Source of the DNA: Paenibacillus helianthi
Lineage (GTDB): Bacteria > Bacillota > Bacilli > Paenibacillales > Paenibacillaceae
Direction of reading: 5' to 3'
Assembly: GCF_001909055.1 (NCBI RefSeq)
Contig: NZ_LVWI01000048.1
Coordinates: forward strand, 124,001 to 188,000
Length of the DNA: 64,000 nt
Made by a program: the position numbers and the translations under genes. Position 1 is the first letter of the stretch. The number at the start of each line of letters is the position of its first letter. The notes beneath the pieces were generated by a model. That model saw nothing but the letters and a program-made list of their open reading frames with translations. It was not told the DNA's origin and did no database searches. Below are positions 35,357-43,782 of this stretch, one piece after another.

Positions 35357-36413
35357 AGAATAGTTCCTGCTCCCTATTATATAAATCCATAAATTCTTGC
35401 TGTATTGGATTGTGCAATAAATCTGAAATGAGTTTTTGCGATTCAAAATTAATGTTGCCTTCCTCTGGATACAAGGTAATAAATCGAATATCAAGATTAT
35501 TCTCGTTATTATATTGGGCAAACAGAGAAAGTTCCTGTTGAAGAAAATAGCTGTGCGTTGTAATGAATATCTGAACACCCATTTGAGCAAGTGCTACTAA
35601 CATTTCTTTGAGAGCAGGAATCATTTTGGGGTTAATATTCGACTCCGGCTCATCCCAAAAAAGAATAGTATTTTCGTCCAACGTTTCATTGGAAATAAGC
35701 TGTAATAAAGTGGAAATCTTGCGATATCCCTCAGCTAGAAGACCCATTTCAATGTTACCTAATCCTTTAGTCTTTAAATAGAACTTTTGACTTTCTAGTG
35801 TAACCTTCCCGTCAATTATCTTTTCCAAGGTTTTAATTAATTTTTTTTGGTTAGAATTTAAAGGGCCTTTTCTCGTAGGAAGTAACAAGAGCTTGCTAAG
35901 ATCGTAATAGGTTTCTTCAAACGCAATATGATAATTTTCGTACAACGCAGAGAAGTTTTCAGTAGATGAGATAATTTCTTTAGCTGGTATGTAGACAAAG
36001 CGAGGCCAATTCTCTATAGGTTGGTAACCTTCAAGTTTAATGTTTTTGACGGCTAAATTTGAAAAGGATAGCTTTATATCATGATCTTTATCAAAGGTAA
36101 TTTTGCATATAGCTGTTCCTCTTCCTCTATTTCTTTTTACCAGTCTACCAATCTTTCTTTCATCTGGTCGAAAGACACCAAGGAATTTAGAAGTGATCAT
36201 TTCACTAATTCGCTCAACTGAGATAGGATCAAGCAAATCATTAACTTCGTTTATTGTTTTTCCATAGCTGTATAGTGCCTTCATAATGTTGGTCTTGCCC
36301 ACACTAGTTTCTCCACTTATTATATTAATATGCCTAGCAAAGGGAATAGTGATATCTGAAAACAACGTAAAATCGGTAAATTCAATTTCTGTAATACTTC
36401 GATTATCTGGCAT
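35343..36413 (-). CDS. ABC/SMC-type AAA ATPase (OLD-like)
   Basis: All ATP-site elements of an AAA_15/AAA_21-type ATPase are present in 356 residues: Walker A GETSVGKT (34-41), a signature-like LLAEGYRKIS (225-234), Walker B LFWDEPE (251-257) and switch His287 in TTHS. The short coiled region between them lacks the long arms of true SMC proteins, and there is no fused Toprim domain. The start follows GGGGGG by six bases. It is followed by an overlapping PD-(D/E)XK gene in AT-rich DNA, the usual layout of two-gene phage-defence modules. It could also be a repair or plasmid-type pair. Confidence 0.8.
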   Translation of the reverse strand: MPDNRSITEIEFTDFTLFSDITIPFARHINIISGETSVGKTNIMKALYSYGKTINEVNDLLDPISVERISEMITSKFLGVFRPDERKIGRLVKRNRGRGTAICKITFDKDHDIKLSFSNLAVKNIKLEGYQPIENWPRFVYIPAKEIISSTENFSALYENYHIAFEETYYDLSKLLLLPTRKGPLNSNQKKLIKTLEKIIDGKVTLESQKFYLKTKGLGNIEMGLLAEGYRKISTLLQLISNETLDENTILFWDEPESNINPKMIPALKEMLVALAQMGVQIFITTHSYFLQQELSLFAQYNNENNLDIRFITLYPEEGNINFESQKLISDLLHNPIQQEFMDLYNREQELFYDHT

Positions 36414-36501
36414 ATCAAGCCCCCCATTAAATTAATTGTATACCTCTAGTGTTTCCAACATTAATTGTTATTAAGCAAGACATGTAGATGAATTCTGTTA
36501 T

Positions 36502-36507
36502 ATTATA
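36502..36507 (-). promoter_or_regulatory. -10 box before the ATPase gene
   Basis: A perfect TATAAT on the minus strand within TTTATAATATAAC, about 90 bp before the ATPase start. The -35 region (ATGCAA at 17 bp) is weak. Confidence 0.4.
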
Positions 36508-36537
36508 AACCAAAAAATGAGAGTTTGCATTCATTCA

Positions 36538-36586
36538 GGGCGTTAGTTATGTGCTATTTCAACACGGATAGAGCTAACAATTGCCC
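36538..36586. repeat. Nested imperfect palindrome upstream of the ATPase gene
   Basis: GGGCGTTAG (36538-36546) pairs with CTAAC-AATT-GCCC (36574-36586) apart from a four-base bulge, and an inner GCTAT/ATAGAGC pairing is nested inside. It lacks a T run and precedes the promoter, so it is not an obvious terminator for the ATPase gene. Confidence 0.4.
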
Positions 36587-36620
36587 TTTATGGTATCACC
36601 TACAAACTTAATACTATCCA

Positions 36621-36675
36621 AAAAAACAGCGGCAATCCGGGACTGATTCTCTCGTCCATGGCTGCCGCTGTTTTT
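36621..36675 (-). terminator. Terminator of the alpha/beta hydrolase gene
   Basis: AAAAACAGCGGCA (from 36622) is inverted as TGCCGCTGTTTTT (to 36675), giving T runs on both strands. Confidence 0.85.
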
Positions 36676-36700
36676 ATGATTAGAGATTTAGAGCAATCTC

Positions 36701-37639
36701 TTATTTGGACTCCTTCATAAATTCCCTGAAGTCCTGAACGATTTCTTTGGATTGGGTATGGTGCAGATAATGTTCCCCTTCGAGTGTGATCATTTTTCCA
36801 TGTACAGAATCTTTGATTTGCCCTTCATGCAGGGAGATCCATCCTTCAACGTCTGTATTATTCGCTTGTACAAAAAGAAGAAGGGGAAGATTCTTAGGGA
36901 ATGCCAAAGCTTTCGCTGCATTAAAATTAGAAGAAATATGTTCCATTTCATTCATCACAGTAGCATTATTCGAGTGTATATTCGAAATCAGTCTCATTTG
37001 TTCTTTCGTTTGATCATCAAATGGCAGTCTGGCATAAGGGTCACCGCTTATTTTCTGCACCAGTCTCATGAGACCCGATTTGTCGAGAAATTCGAACGTT
37101 TTTACCGGTAATTCCTTATCCATACCACCTTGCGTGGGAACACTGCTGTCGATCCCGACAAATGCATTCACTTCGTCTGGATATTTGTTCACATAATCCA
37201 GCCCGTAAATGCCCGCAATGGAATGCCCCATCAGCGTATAACGCTCAATATGAAGCTGCTGCAAAGCTTCATGAATCTCACTTACAATATTCTCTGTGGT
37301 TCGTTCTTTATCCGTTCCATCACTTAATCCATATCCAAACGGCTCAATCACAACTACCTTGTAGAAGGGTGACAGCTCATCTACCAGCAGCTTAAAATCA
37401 AGTGCCGGCGCTGCTGTCCCATAACCGGGCAGCAGTACCACGGTTTCTTCACCTTTGCCTTGAATCAATACATTCATCTTTTTCCCGTCTACAGGGACTA
37501 ACTGGCCATAGGACTGGATCCTACCTTGCTCCGACTTGTTGCTAATCAGATTGACAATAAAAACAATGGCTAAAAAAAGGACTACGGCTATCATTAATCC
37601 TGCTAATGATTTCAGCATAATCCTAAGCGTTTTTTTCAT
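36701..37639 (-). CDS. Membrane-anchored alpha/beta hydrolase
   Basis: From the ATG at 37639 the 312-residue protein starts with a basic stretch and one membrane helix (about 10-33), then an alpha/beta-hydrolase fold: VVLLPGYGTAAP as the oxyanion-hole region, nucleophile Ser140 in MGHSIAG, and catalytic His in EGEHYLHH near the end. GGAAGG precedes this start; a GTG at 37681, also with AGGAG nine bases upstream, is a real alternative that adds 14 residues. It would act at the outer membrane face. It is the last gene after an OmpR/kinase pair that may control it. Confidence 0.85.
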   Translation of the reverse strand: MKKTLRIMLKSLAGLMIAVVLFLAIVFIVNLISNKSEQGRIQSYGQLVPVDGKKMNVLIQGKGEETVVLLPGYGTAAPALDFKLLVDELSPFYKVVVIEPFGYGLSDGTDKERTTENIVSEIHEALQQLHIERYTLMGHSIAGIYGLDYVNKYPDEVNAFVGIDSSVPTQGGMDKELPVKTFEFLDKSGLMRLVQKISGDPYARLPFDDQTKEQMRLISNIHSNNATVMNEMEHISSNFNAAKALAFPKNLPLLLFVQANNTDVEGWISLHEGQIKDSVHGKMITLEGEHYLHHTQSKEIVQDFREFMKESK

Positions 37640-37719
37640 TCTCGTATCCTTCCCCGTTTTCGCTGCCTCTCTTTGTTTCACTCGTATCTTCTCCTGTCCT
37701 CATCGGTGATTCCGGTTGT

Positions 37720-37736
37720 CTTAACGATCCGTTAAG
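37720..37736. promoter_or_regulatory. Inverted repeat upstream of the hydrolase gene
   Basis: CTTAACG-ATC-CGTTAAG is a perfect 7-bp inverted repeat, followed at once by GGTAAGCTTAACC, a near-palindrome sharing the TTAAG core. It is a plausible operator for the hydrolase gene. Confidence 0.35.
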
Positions 37737-37802
37737 GTAAGCTTAACCAACGAAGATGTACTCCCCGTGACGACAATATGAACGGAGTATGAACAAGCAA
37801 GT

Positions 37803-37844
37803 AGAAACGGCTTCGCCGTCCTTTTTTAAGGACGGCACCGTTTC
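37803..37844 (-). terminator. Palindromic hairpin after the kinase gene
   Basis: Minus-strand GAAACGGTGCCGTCCTT pairs imperfectly with AAGGACGGC...CCGTTTC around an A/T loop. It follows the kinase stop at 37966 by about 120 bp and resembles the hairpin at 13801-13839. The rest of 37845-37965 shows no gene. Confidence 0.6.
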
Positions 37845-37965
37845 AGCGAGAAATAGAAGGATAATTTATAGCGCGAAGCATATAAATTTTTGTATTTCAA
37901 AAAAAGCTACGGCGTCGCAAGCACAGGGGCTTGAGGATCATGCCGTAACCTGGAAAATGCACCTG

Positions 37966-39333
37966 CTAATCAGCCTTCGTTGTGATCGGCAAGGTGACAA
38001 TAAGGGTTGTTCCCCGGCCGGGCTCACTCTCCACCCGGATGTCACCTTGATGCAGCGACACAATCTGTTTAACGATGGCAAGTCCCATACCGCTGCCACT
38101 ATACTTACGGCTGTGGGAGCGATCGGCCTTAAAGAACCGTTCGAATATACGCTTCTGGTCCTCGGGGGAAATACCGATACCGTTGTCGGATATCTGGACG
38201 ATCACATGGTTAACCTCTTGCCTGATGCTAACATCAATAACGCCTCCATCCATGGAGAATTTGATGCTATTGCCGATCAGGTTCGTCCATACCTGGTTTA
38301 ATTGATCATAATCGGCCATTAGTCGAACGGCCTTCAAATCAAGCTCGAAACGGATGTTGCGGGCGAGCCATTGCGGCTGGATCGCGACGATGACCCGTCT
38401 GATCTGTTCATCAAGGCTGAACGTGGTGAGCTGCAGCTGCTGTGATTGCGATTCAAGCAAACTCAGTTTTAGCAGGTTATCGCTCATCTTGGACATCCGG
38501 TCTGCTTCAGCGATGATAATATCGAGATAACGGCTCCGGTCGTTTTCTGTGATGCCCGCTTGCTTGAGCGCCAGAGCATATCCGGATATCGAGGTGAGCG
38601 GCGATTGAACTTCATGCGATACGTTCGATACGAATTCCCTGCGCATCTGCTCAAGCTGCTGCAGATCATACATCATTTCTTCGAAGCTGCGTGCCAAGGT
38701 ACCGAGTTCACCCTTTTGCTTAATATTCAGCTTAATGCTGAAATCTCCAGCTGCTATGCGGCGGGTCGCTTTTGTCAGTTTTTTGATCGGACTGATTAGG
38801 AACATCGCGGCCACCAGAATCAATAAGCTTCCTGCAACCAACGAATAGGTCAAAAAGTTTATAATCCATTTGATGAGAAAAGATGAGGAAGAGGAAGCAC
38901 GCTGCTCTACAAACATCGCTTTTGTTCCCATTTCCGTTTTTATCGGCAGTCCTAAAAGGATCGGATTAATCCCATTCGTCTTGCCTTGAAAAACTTTACC
39001 GGCAAGCACTTCCTTTATTTGTTCCGCAGTCACAGAGATTGGATCATGTTCCTTAAGTACTCCCACAGATTGCAGCTGCCCCGTCTGATCATAGATTCGG
39101 ACATAATAGGAGTTGAGCTGTTTCATACCACTTACGAACGAGTCTGCTTCACGAATAGGTAAAGTCTCGTAAATCCGGGAAATGTCCTGGCCAAAATCAA
39201 GTAAGGTGATTTGCAGGTTTTCGTTCAATTGATCTTTAAATATCCAGGTTGCCACAAAAAAAGCAATGATCGTGCCTCCGATTACAGACACTAAAAACGT
39301 CAGGACAACGCGTATATATAAGGATCTGATCAT
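37966..39333 (-). CDS. HAMP-domain sensor histidine kinase
   Basis: A 455-residue kinase with membrane helices at about 8-30 and 155-181 enclosing an extracellular sensor, HAMP (about 182-235), phospho-acceptor His240 in VSHEVQSPLTSI, N box NLIGNSIKFS, and G boxes DNGIGIS and GSGMGLAIV. The HEVQSP motif varies from the usual HELKTP. Its ATG overlaps the regulator stop by four bases (ATGA). It sits in a minus-strand run with a radical SAM gene upstream and a hydrolase downstream. Confidence 0.93.
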   Translation of the reverse strand: MIRSLYIRVVLTFLVSVIGGTIIAFFVATWIFKDQLNENLQITLLDFGQDISRIYETLPIREADSFVSGMKQLNSYYVRIYDQTGQLQSVGVLKEHDPISVTAEQIKEVLAGKVFQGKTNGINPILLGLPIKTEMGTKAMFVEQRASSSSSFLIKWIINFLTYSLVAGSLLILVAAMFLISPIKKLTKATRRIAAGDFSIKLNIKQKGELGTLARSFEEMMYDLQQLEQMRREFVSNVSHEVQSPLTSISGYALALKQAGITENDRSRYLDIIIAEADRMSKMSDNLLKLSLLESQSQQLQLTTFSLDEQIRRVIVAIQPQWLARNIRFELDLKAVRLMADYDQLNQVWTNLIGNSIKFSMDGGVIDVSIRQEVNHVIVQISDNGIGISPEDQKRIFERFFKADRSHSRKYSGSGMGLAIVKQIVSLHQGDIRVESEPGRGTTLIVTLPITTKAD

Positions 39334-40004
39334 TCGTAAACCTCAAGCCGGTAACCCAGCCCGCGGACCGTCTCGATACGGAATTCGGGTATCGCCGCGA
39401 ACCGTTCGCGCAGGCGTTTAATGTGTACGTCTATCGTTCGGTCATCCCCAGCGTAATCAATTCCCCAGATTTGATCGATCAACTGCTCGCGCGTATAGAC
39501 CTGTCCGGGTGTGCCGGCAAGCTTATACAGCAATTCGAACTCCTTGAGCGGCAATGTGAGCGGCTCCGTCCCTCTCATCACCTTGTAGGTCTGGCGGTCA
39601 AGGATGACGTTGCCGAACTGGATCGTATGCGTGGAGCCAACCCGGTATCGTTTCAGTAATGCCCTGACACGGGCGGTCAACTCCAGCGGATCGAAAGGCT
39701 TCGTCATATAATCGTCCGTTCCCAGTTCGAACCCTTTCACTTTCTCCCATGTTTCGCCTCTTGCAGACAGCATCAGTAATGGGAGATCGGGATTGGCTCT
39801 TCTGAGCTCCTTGCATAACGTCCAGCCATCCATAATCGGCATCATAATATCGAGCACAACCAGATCGATATTCGTCGAGGCGTAGACGGTTAGTGCTTCC
39901 TTGCCGTCCGCAGCTTCGGCCGTTGTAAATCCGTCGTTGCGCAGAAATAAACAAACGAGTTCGCGAATGTTCGCATCGTCGTCCGCTACCAGTACAGTAG
40001 GCAT
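39330..40004 (-). CDS. OmpR-family response regulator
   Basis: The 224-residue regulator from the ATG at 40004 (GAGGG five bases upstream) has the acidic pocket VADDDAN, phospho-acceptor Asp52 in VVLDIMMPIMDG, Lys in TKPFDP, and a winged-helix effector (about 125-222; YTREQLIDQIWG, IDVHIKRLRERF, GLGYRLE). A longer reading to 40082 would run into the radical SAM gene. It is coupled to the kinase by a four-base overlap and starts 38 bp after the radical SAM stop. Confidence 0.93.
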   Translation of the reverse strand: MPTVLVADDDANIRELVCLFLRNDGFTTAEAADGKEALTVYASTNIDLVVLDIMMPIMDGWTLCKELRRANPDLPLLMLSARGETWEKVKGFELGTDDYMTKPFDPLELTARVRALLKRYRVGSTHTIQFGNVILDRQTYKVMRGTEPLTLPLKEFELLYKLAGTPGQVYTREQLIDQIWGIDYAGDDRTIDVHIKRLRERFAAIPEFRIETVRGLGYRLEVYE

Positions 40005-40042
40005 CCGTTCCCTCTTTTCCAGTTCAAGCTTGTCTTCCCTCG

Positions 40043-40918
40043 CTACGTTCCAAACCGCTGTCTGTACCCGCATTTGCGGCACAGCTCTTCTACAGCTTCC
40101 CGGCGGGAGAAGCCATAGAACAGATTGTTCGCACGTTCGCCCTCAACAATCTCGGAGAACGGCTTCTCATGGATATTGCCGAGGTTAATCACACCCTCGC
40201 CATCCAGACAGCACGGTACCACCGTGCCGTCGACCAGCACCGCCGCCTGGCTGCGCAGCGCGTGGCAGAAGCCTTTGCCGTCATCCTCCGGCTCGTGTAA
40301 GGCCGGCCATCTGAACTCGTGATCCTGGTTCAGATACACGCGCGGGGCAATTTTCACCCCGCTGCCGGGCACCACCTTTTCTTCAATCTTGAAGTCCAGA
40401 TTGAAGGCTTCCTCCAGCAGCGCCAGCGTCTCGCGGTTGCGGCTTTTCTCCAGATTCGACCGGTTGTCCTCGGTCAGATTCCACAGCCGGAAGGAGATGA
40501 TGACTCCCTGGGCTGATGCCTCCCGTACAAAGGAAATAATCTCTGACACGTACCCCTCGCGGTTCTCCGAGCCCGCATGGCCGTCGAAGCTGTGCAGGGA
40601 GAAGTTCATCTGCCGCAGCGCCGGCTTGCCGAGGATTTTGGGCCCCGCTTTATGAATCAGCGTTCCGTTGGTCGTAATGTTGACCTTGAACCCTTTGGCG
40701 TGGGCAGCATCAAGCAGCTCGCCGATTTTCGGATGCAGCAGCGGCTCGCCTTTGACATGCAGATAGATGTGATTGCTGTGCGGCTTGATCTCGTCGAGAA
40801 TGGTATTAAAGGTATCCAGCTTCATGAAGTTTTTCTGCCGTTCGGTAGGCGGACAGAAGCTGCAGGCGAGGTTGCAGACGCTTGTAATCTCGATGTAGAC
40901 CTTTTTAAAAGTTTTCAA
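40043..40918 (-). CDS. Radical SAM protein with SPASM-type C-terminus
   Basis: The 291-residue protein has the radical SAM iron-sulfur motif CNLACSFC (Cys15, 19, 22), GEPLLHP near residue 58, and a SPASM-like C-terminal Cys set (CHAL, VVPCCLDGEG and CRKCGYRQRF) for extra clusters. Such enzymes modify peptides or other molecules by radical chemistry; no precursor peptide is visible beside it. It uses a TTG start with GGGGAG six bases upstream. It lies between an oxidoreductase gene (38 bp away) and the OmpR regulator on the same strand, suggesting an operon whose substrate I cannot name. Confidence 0.88.
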   Translation of the reverse strand: MKTFKKVYIEITSVCNLACSFCPPTERQKNFMKLDTFNTILDEIKPHSNHIYLHVKGEPLLHPKIGELLDAAHAKGFKVNITTNGTLIHKAGPKILGKPALRQMNFSLHSFDGHAGSENREGYVSEIISFVREASAQGVIISFRLWNLTEDNRSNLEKSRNRETLALLEEAFNLDFKIEEKVVPGSGVKIAPRVYLNQDHEFRWPALHEPEDDGKGFCHALRSQAAVLVDGTVVPCCLDGEGVINLGNIHEKPFSEIVEGERANNLFYGFSRREAVEELCRKCGYRQRFGT

Positions 40919-40956
40919 GTTCCGCTCCCCATTTCAATATTCATCCGATACTTCGG

Positions 40957-41943
40957 CTACAGGTCCGAGGCATAGCGGAGGCCGATCTGTGCTCTGGCTT
41001 CCTCCATCACCTCAGAGACCGCCAGAGAATTAGCGTGGCTGTTCACGCTGCTCTCGCGCTGACCATTCTTGATCAGACTGATAAATTCCTCAACCTCATA
41101 ATACATCGGCTCAAATACCTGCGGAAGGGTAAGCTCTTCGACCGTACCGTCGCGGTAGTAGATTTTGACCTGATACGGCTGGTTGATCTTGTCGATGACC
41201 ATCGTGCCGTTCTCGCCTTGAATCTCGGCAGGCAGATAAGAATCGGCAATCTTGGAATGCATGACCACAGCATCCATATCGGGATATCGCATGACAATGC
41301 TGCCTTCACCGTCCACTCCCGAAGAGAGCATCAGGCCAACAGACTTCACGGTTTCCGGTTTGCCGAACAGCGCTACCATTGGATACAGACAATAGATGCC
41401 CAGATCCATTAGTGAACCGTTAGAATAGACCGGATTGAAGGCATTCAGCACCTTTCCCTGGCGGTAAGCATCATATCTCGAGGAGTATTGACAATAACTG
41501 GCGAAATAACGGCGCACTTGGCCCAGCTTGTACAGGTTGTCTTTGATCACGCCGAAGTTCGGCATATAGGTAGACTTCATCGCTTCCAGGAACAGCACAT
41601 CGTTGCGGTGTGCCGCTTCAATGACTGCACGCAGCTCCGCGCTATTGGAGGCTGCAGGCTTTTCACAGATCACATGCATCCCGTGGTTCAGACAGATGAG
41701 CGACTGCTCCGCATGCATCGAATTGGGGCTGGCAATGTATACTGCGTCCACTTCCCCGCTAGTCACCATTTCCTCAAGGTTGGTATAGATCGAAGCGCCC
41801 GCATATTTAGCGGCAAAATCGCGCCCCTTCTCCTCAGTACGTGAATATACGGCAGTGAGAAGAAATTCCTCGTTCTCAAGACCTGCTTGAATGAAGCGGT
41901 CTGTAATCCAGTTGGTGCCTACGACTCCAAATCGAATAGTCAT
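40957..41943 (-). CDS. Gfo/Idh/MocA family oxidoreductase
   Basis: The 328-residue protein has the N-terminal dinucleotide fold (RFGVVGTNWITDRF), VDAVYIASPNSMH and the hallmark CEKPAASN, with a C-terminal Gfo/Idh/MocA domain. It is a distant relative of the first such gene in this window. The ATG follows AGGACGG. It is probably a cytoplasmic NAD(P)-dependent sugar dehydrogenase; the substrate is not evident. It heads the minus-strand run ending in the alpha/beta hydrolase. Confidence 0.88.
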   Translation of the reverse strand: MTIRFGVVGTNWITDRFIQAGLENEEFLLTAVYSRTEEKGRDFAAKYAGASIYTNLEEMVTSGEVDAVYIASPNSMHAEQSLICLNHGMHVICEKPAASNSAELRAVIEAAHRNDVLFLEAMKSTYMPNFGVIKDNLYKLGQVRRYFASYCQYSSRYDAYRQGKVLNAFNPVYSNGSLMDLGIYCLYPMVALFGKPETVKSVGLMLSSGVDGEGSIVMRYPDMDAVVMHSKIADSYLPAEIQGENGTMVIDKINQPYQVKIYYRDGTVEELTLPQVFEPMYYEVEEFISLIKNGQRESSVNSHANSLAVSEVMEEARAQIGLRYASDL

Positions 41944-42111
41944 GAATGATCCCGTCCTTTGATTAATATAAGAGCCGTTTAGGCTGGTTATATGGATTCT
42001 CTTCCTGCTATTTTCTCATTCCGGAATAGCGATGTCTACTTTTCAGGGGGAATTTCCGACAAATTCCGCAAACTTATGGTTGTGAAAAAAATCACCAGCC
42101 GATTACATGAC

Positions 42112-42139
42112 AAAACCCTGTCCTTTTCAGGAACAGGGC
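42112..42139 (-). terminator. Terminator of thrC
   Basis: On the minus strand CCCTGTTCCT pairs with AGGACAGGG around a GAAA loop, followed by TTTTG. No gene is seen in 41944-42204. Confidence 0.7.
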
Positions 42140-42204
42140 TATATGCCATAAGTTAAATTCAAGCGGCCCGCAAGAGGATGTCCGGCAGCGCTGCTCGTTC
42201 CATT

Positions 42205-43593
42205 CTATTCGTAAAACTTCACCAGCTGACGCACAATCTCCGCTTTGTCATGCTCTACCACGGTCATAAACTGCGGCATGGAGAACAGTGCAGAGATGGG
42301 AGCAGGGAATTCCTGCTTGATGCCGGTCAGGGCAATCGCCTCGTCGAACTTGGCCGGATGTGCCGTGGCGAAAGTAATGTTCGTCTCGTCCGGACCGCTG
42401 AACGCTTCGTAGGCTGCAATGCCGCAGGCTGTATGCGGGTCCAGCAGATAGCCGTATTCCTGCTCATATTTGCCGATCGTATCCAGACACTGCTGATTTT
42501 TGACCCCCAGCGCAGAGAAATCCTGCTGCACCTGCTCAAAGGCTGCACCATCCACCGTAATCTTTCCTTCCGCCTGCAGCTGAGCCATGTACGCAGACAG
42601 CTTCACCGCATCCTCATCCAAGAGGTAATACAGATAACGTTCAAAATTGCTCGCTACCTGGATGTCCATTGACGGGCTGTAGGTTCCTGTGAAGCTGCCT
42701 GGTTTGTATTCGCCGGTCAGCACAAACCGTTCGAGAATGTTGTTCTCGTTGGTGGCGATGATCAGCTTGTGGATCGGCAGACCCATTTTTTGGGCCAGAT
42801 AGCCTGAAAAAATATTACCGAAGTTGCCCGAAGGCACACTGATGCTGATCTTCTTCTCATCACTGCCCTCAATCTGCAGATAGGCATAGAAGTAATAGAC
42901 CGTCTGCGCCAGAATGCGCACGAAGTTAATCGAGTTGATCGCCCGCAGGTGGTAGCGGCCCTTGAAATCCAGATCAGCGAACAGCTCCTTGATCACCTTT
43001 TGGCAGTCATCAAAGTTGCCTTCAACCGACAGATTCAACACATTGCTGTCATCCACTGTCGTCATTTGCAGTTCCTGCACCTTGCTGACCTTGCCGTGCG
43101 GATGAAGGATACAGATCTTGATCCCTTCTTTGCCGCGCACGCCCTGAATCGCCGCCGCACCCGTATCCCCCGAGGTTGCACCGAGAATATGGATAATTTC
43201 CCCCCGCACCTTGGCAATGTAGGAATACAGTTCACCCATGAACTGCAGTGCCACATCTTTGAAAGCAAAGGTAGGTCCATGGAACAGCTCGAGCACATAC
43301 AAGGAATCATTCACTTGGTGCAGTGGCGTCACTTCTGGCGCGCGGAAATTGCCATAGCTGGTGTAGACCATTTCTTTGAGATCATTATAGGGAATTTCAT
43401 CATTGGTATAGTAAGAGAAAATTTCAAGGAACAGCTCCTGGAAGCTCAGGCTTCTCCATTCTTCCAGCTTCTCGGGGGAGATCACCGGAATCTGAAAAGG
43501 CACCATCAGCCCGCCGTCATCCGCCAGCCCCATCAGAACCGTATCAATAAAGCCCTTAGCCTTCACATTGCCTCTTGTGCTTATATACTCCAT
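42205..43593 (-). CDS. thrC: Threonine synthase
   Basis: ThrC converts O-phosphohomoserine to threonine with pyridoxal phosphate. The 462-residue length and the opening MEYISTRGN match the long class of threonine synthases. The PLP-binding Lys112 lies in GPTFAFKDVALQF, and SGDTGAAAI and SVPSGNFGN bind phosphate and cofactor. GAGAGG and an AGGAGG further up precede the ATG. The homoserine pathway genes hom and thrB are not adjacent. No T-box leader is visible; an imperfect palindrome lies about 110 bp upstream. Confidence 0.95.
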   Translation of the reverse strand: MEYISTRGNVKAKGFIDTVLMGLADDGGLMVPFQIPVISPEKLEEWRSLSFQELFLEIFSYYTNDEIPYNDLKEMVYTSYGNFRAPEVTPLHQVNDSLYVLELFHGPTFAFKDVALQFMGELYSYIAKVRGEIIHILGATSGDTGAAAIQGVRGKEGIKICILHPHGKVSKVQELQMTTVDDSNVLNLSVEGNFDDCQKVIKELFADLDFKGRYHLRAINSINFVRILAQTVYYFYAYLQIEGSDEKKISISVPSGNFGNIFSGYLAQKMGLPIHKLIIATNENNILERFVLTGEYKPGSFTGTYSPSMDIQVASNFERYLYYLLDEDAVKLSAYMAQLQAEGKITVDGAAFEQVQQDFSALGVKNQQCLDTIGKYEQEYGYLLDPHTACGIAAYEAFSGPDETNITFATAHPAKFDEAIALTGIKQEFPAPISALFSMPQFMTVVEHDKAEIVRQLVKFYE

Positions 43594-43704
43594 ACCTCTC
43601 TCATCCTCCTGAACCCCTCTTTAGTTATCCTTCATACAGCTGGTCTATAAGTTCACGTTCTATGTGCTGAAAATGTGCTGAACCAGCCTTAAGCTCACTC
43701 TATA

Positions 43705-43724
43705 TTAACACGTTTACGCGTTAA
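43705..43724. promoter_or_regulatory. Imperfect palindrome upstream of thrC
   Basis: TTAACACG-TTTA-CGCGTTAA is an 8-bp inverted repeat with one mismatch. It overlaps a TTAATATA -10-like sequence on the minus strand, so it may be an operator for thrC. Confidence 0.3.
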
Positions 43725-43782
43725 AGTCCGTTACTTCTGTGTCAACTTTTGTGTGAAAATCTGTAGCGTCCGCTGCCGGGTG

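Noticed and set aside
35357..35590. A 78-residue N-terminal extension of the nuclease gene
   Set aside because: It lies wholly inside the ATPase coding sequence, is basic and low in domain character, and the overlapping ATG at 35356 is the natural coupled start.
36538..36586. Integron attC-like site
   Set aside because: The bulged palindrome with GTTAG/CTAAC ends recalled attC, but the GTTRRRY/RYYYAAC core consensus is not met and no integrase is seen.
43594..43782. Threonine T-box upstream of thrC
   Set aside because: No specifier-loop layout, T-box sequence or leader terminator could be found in the interval.
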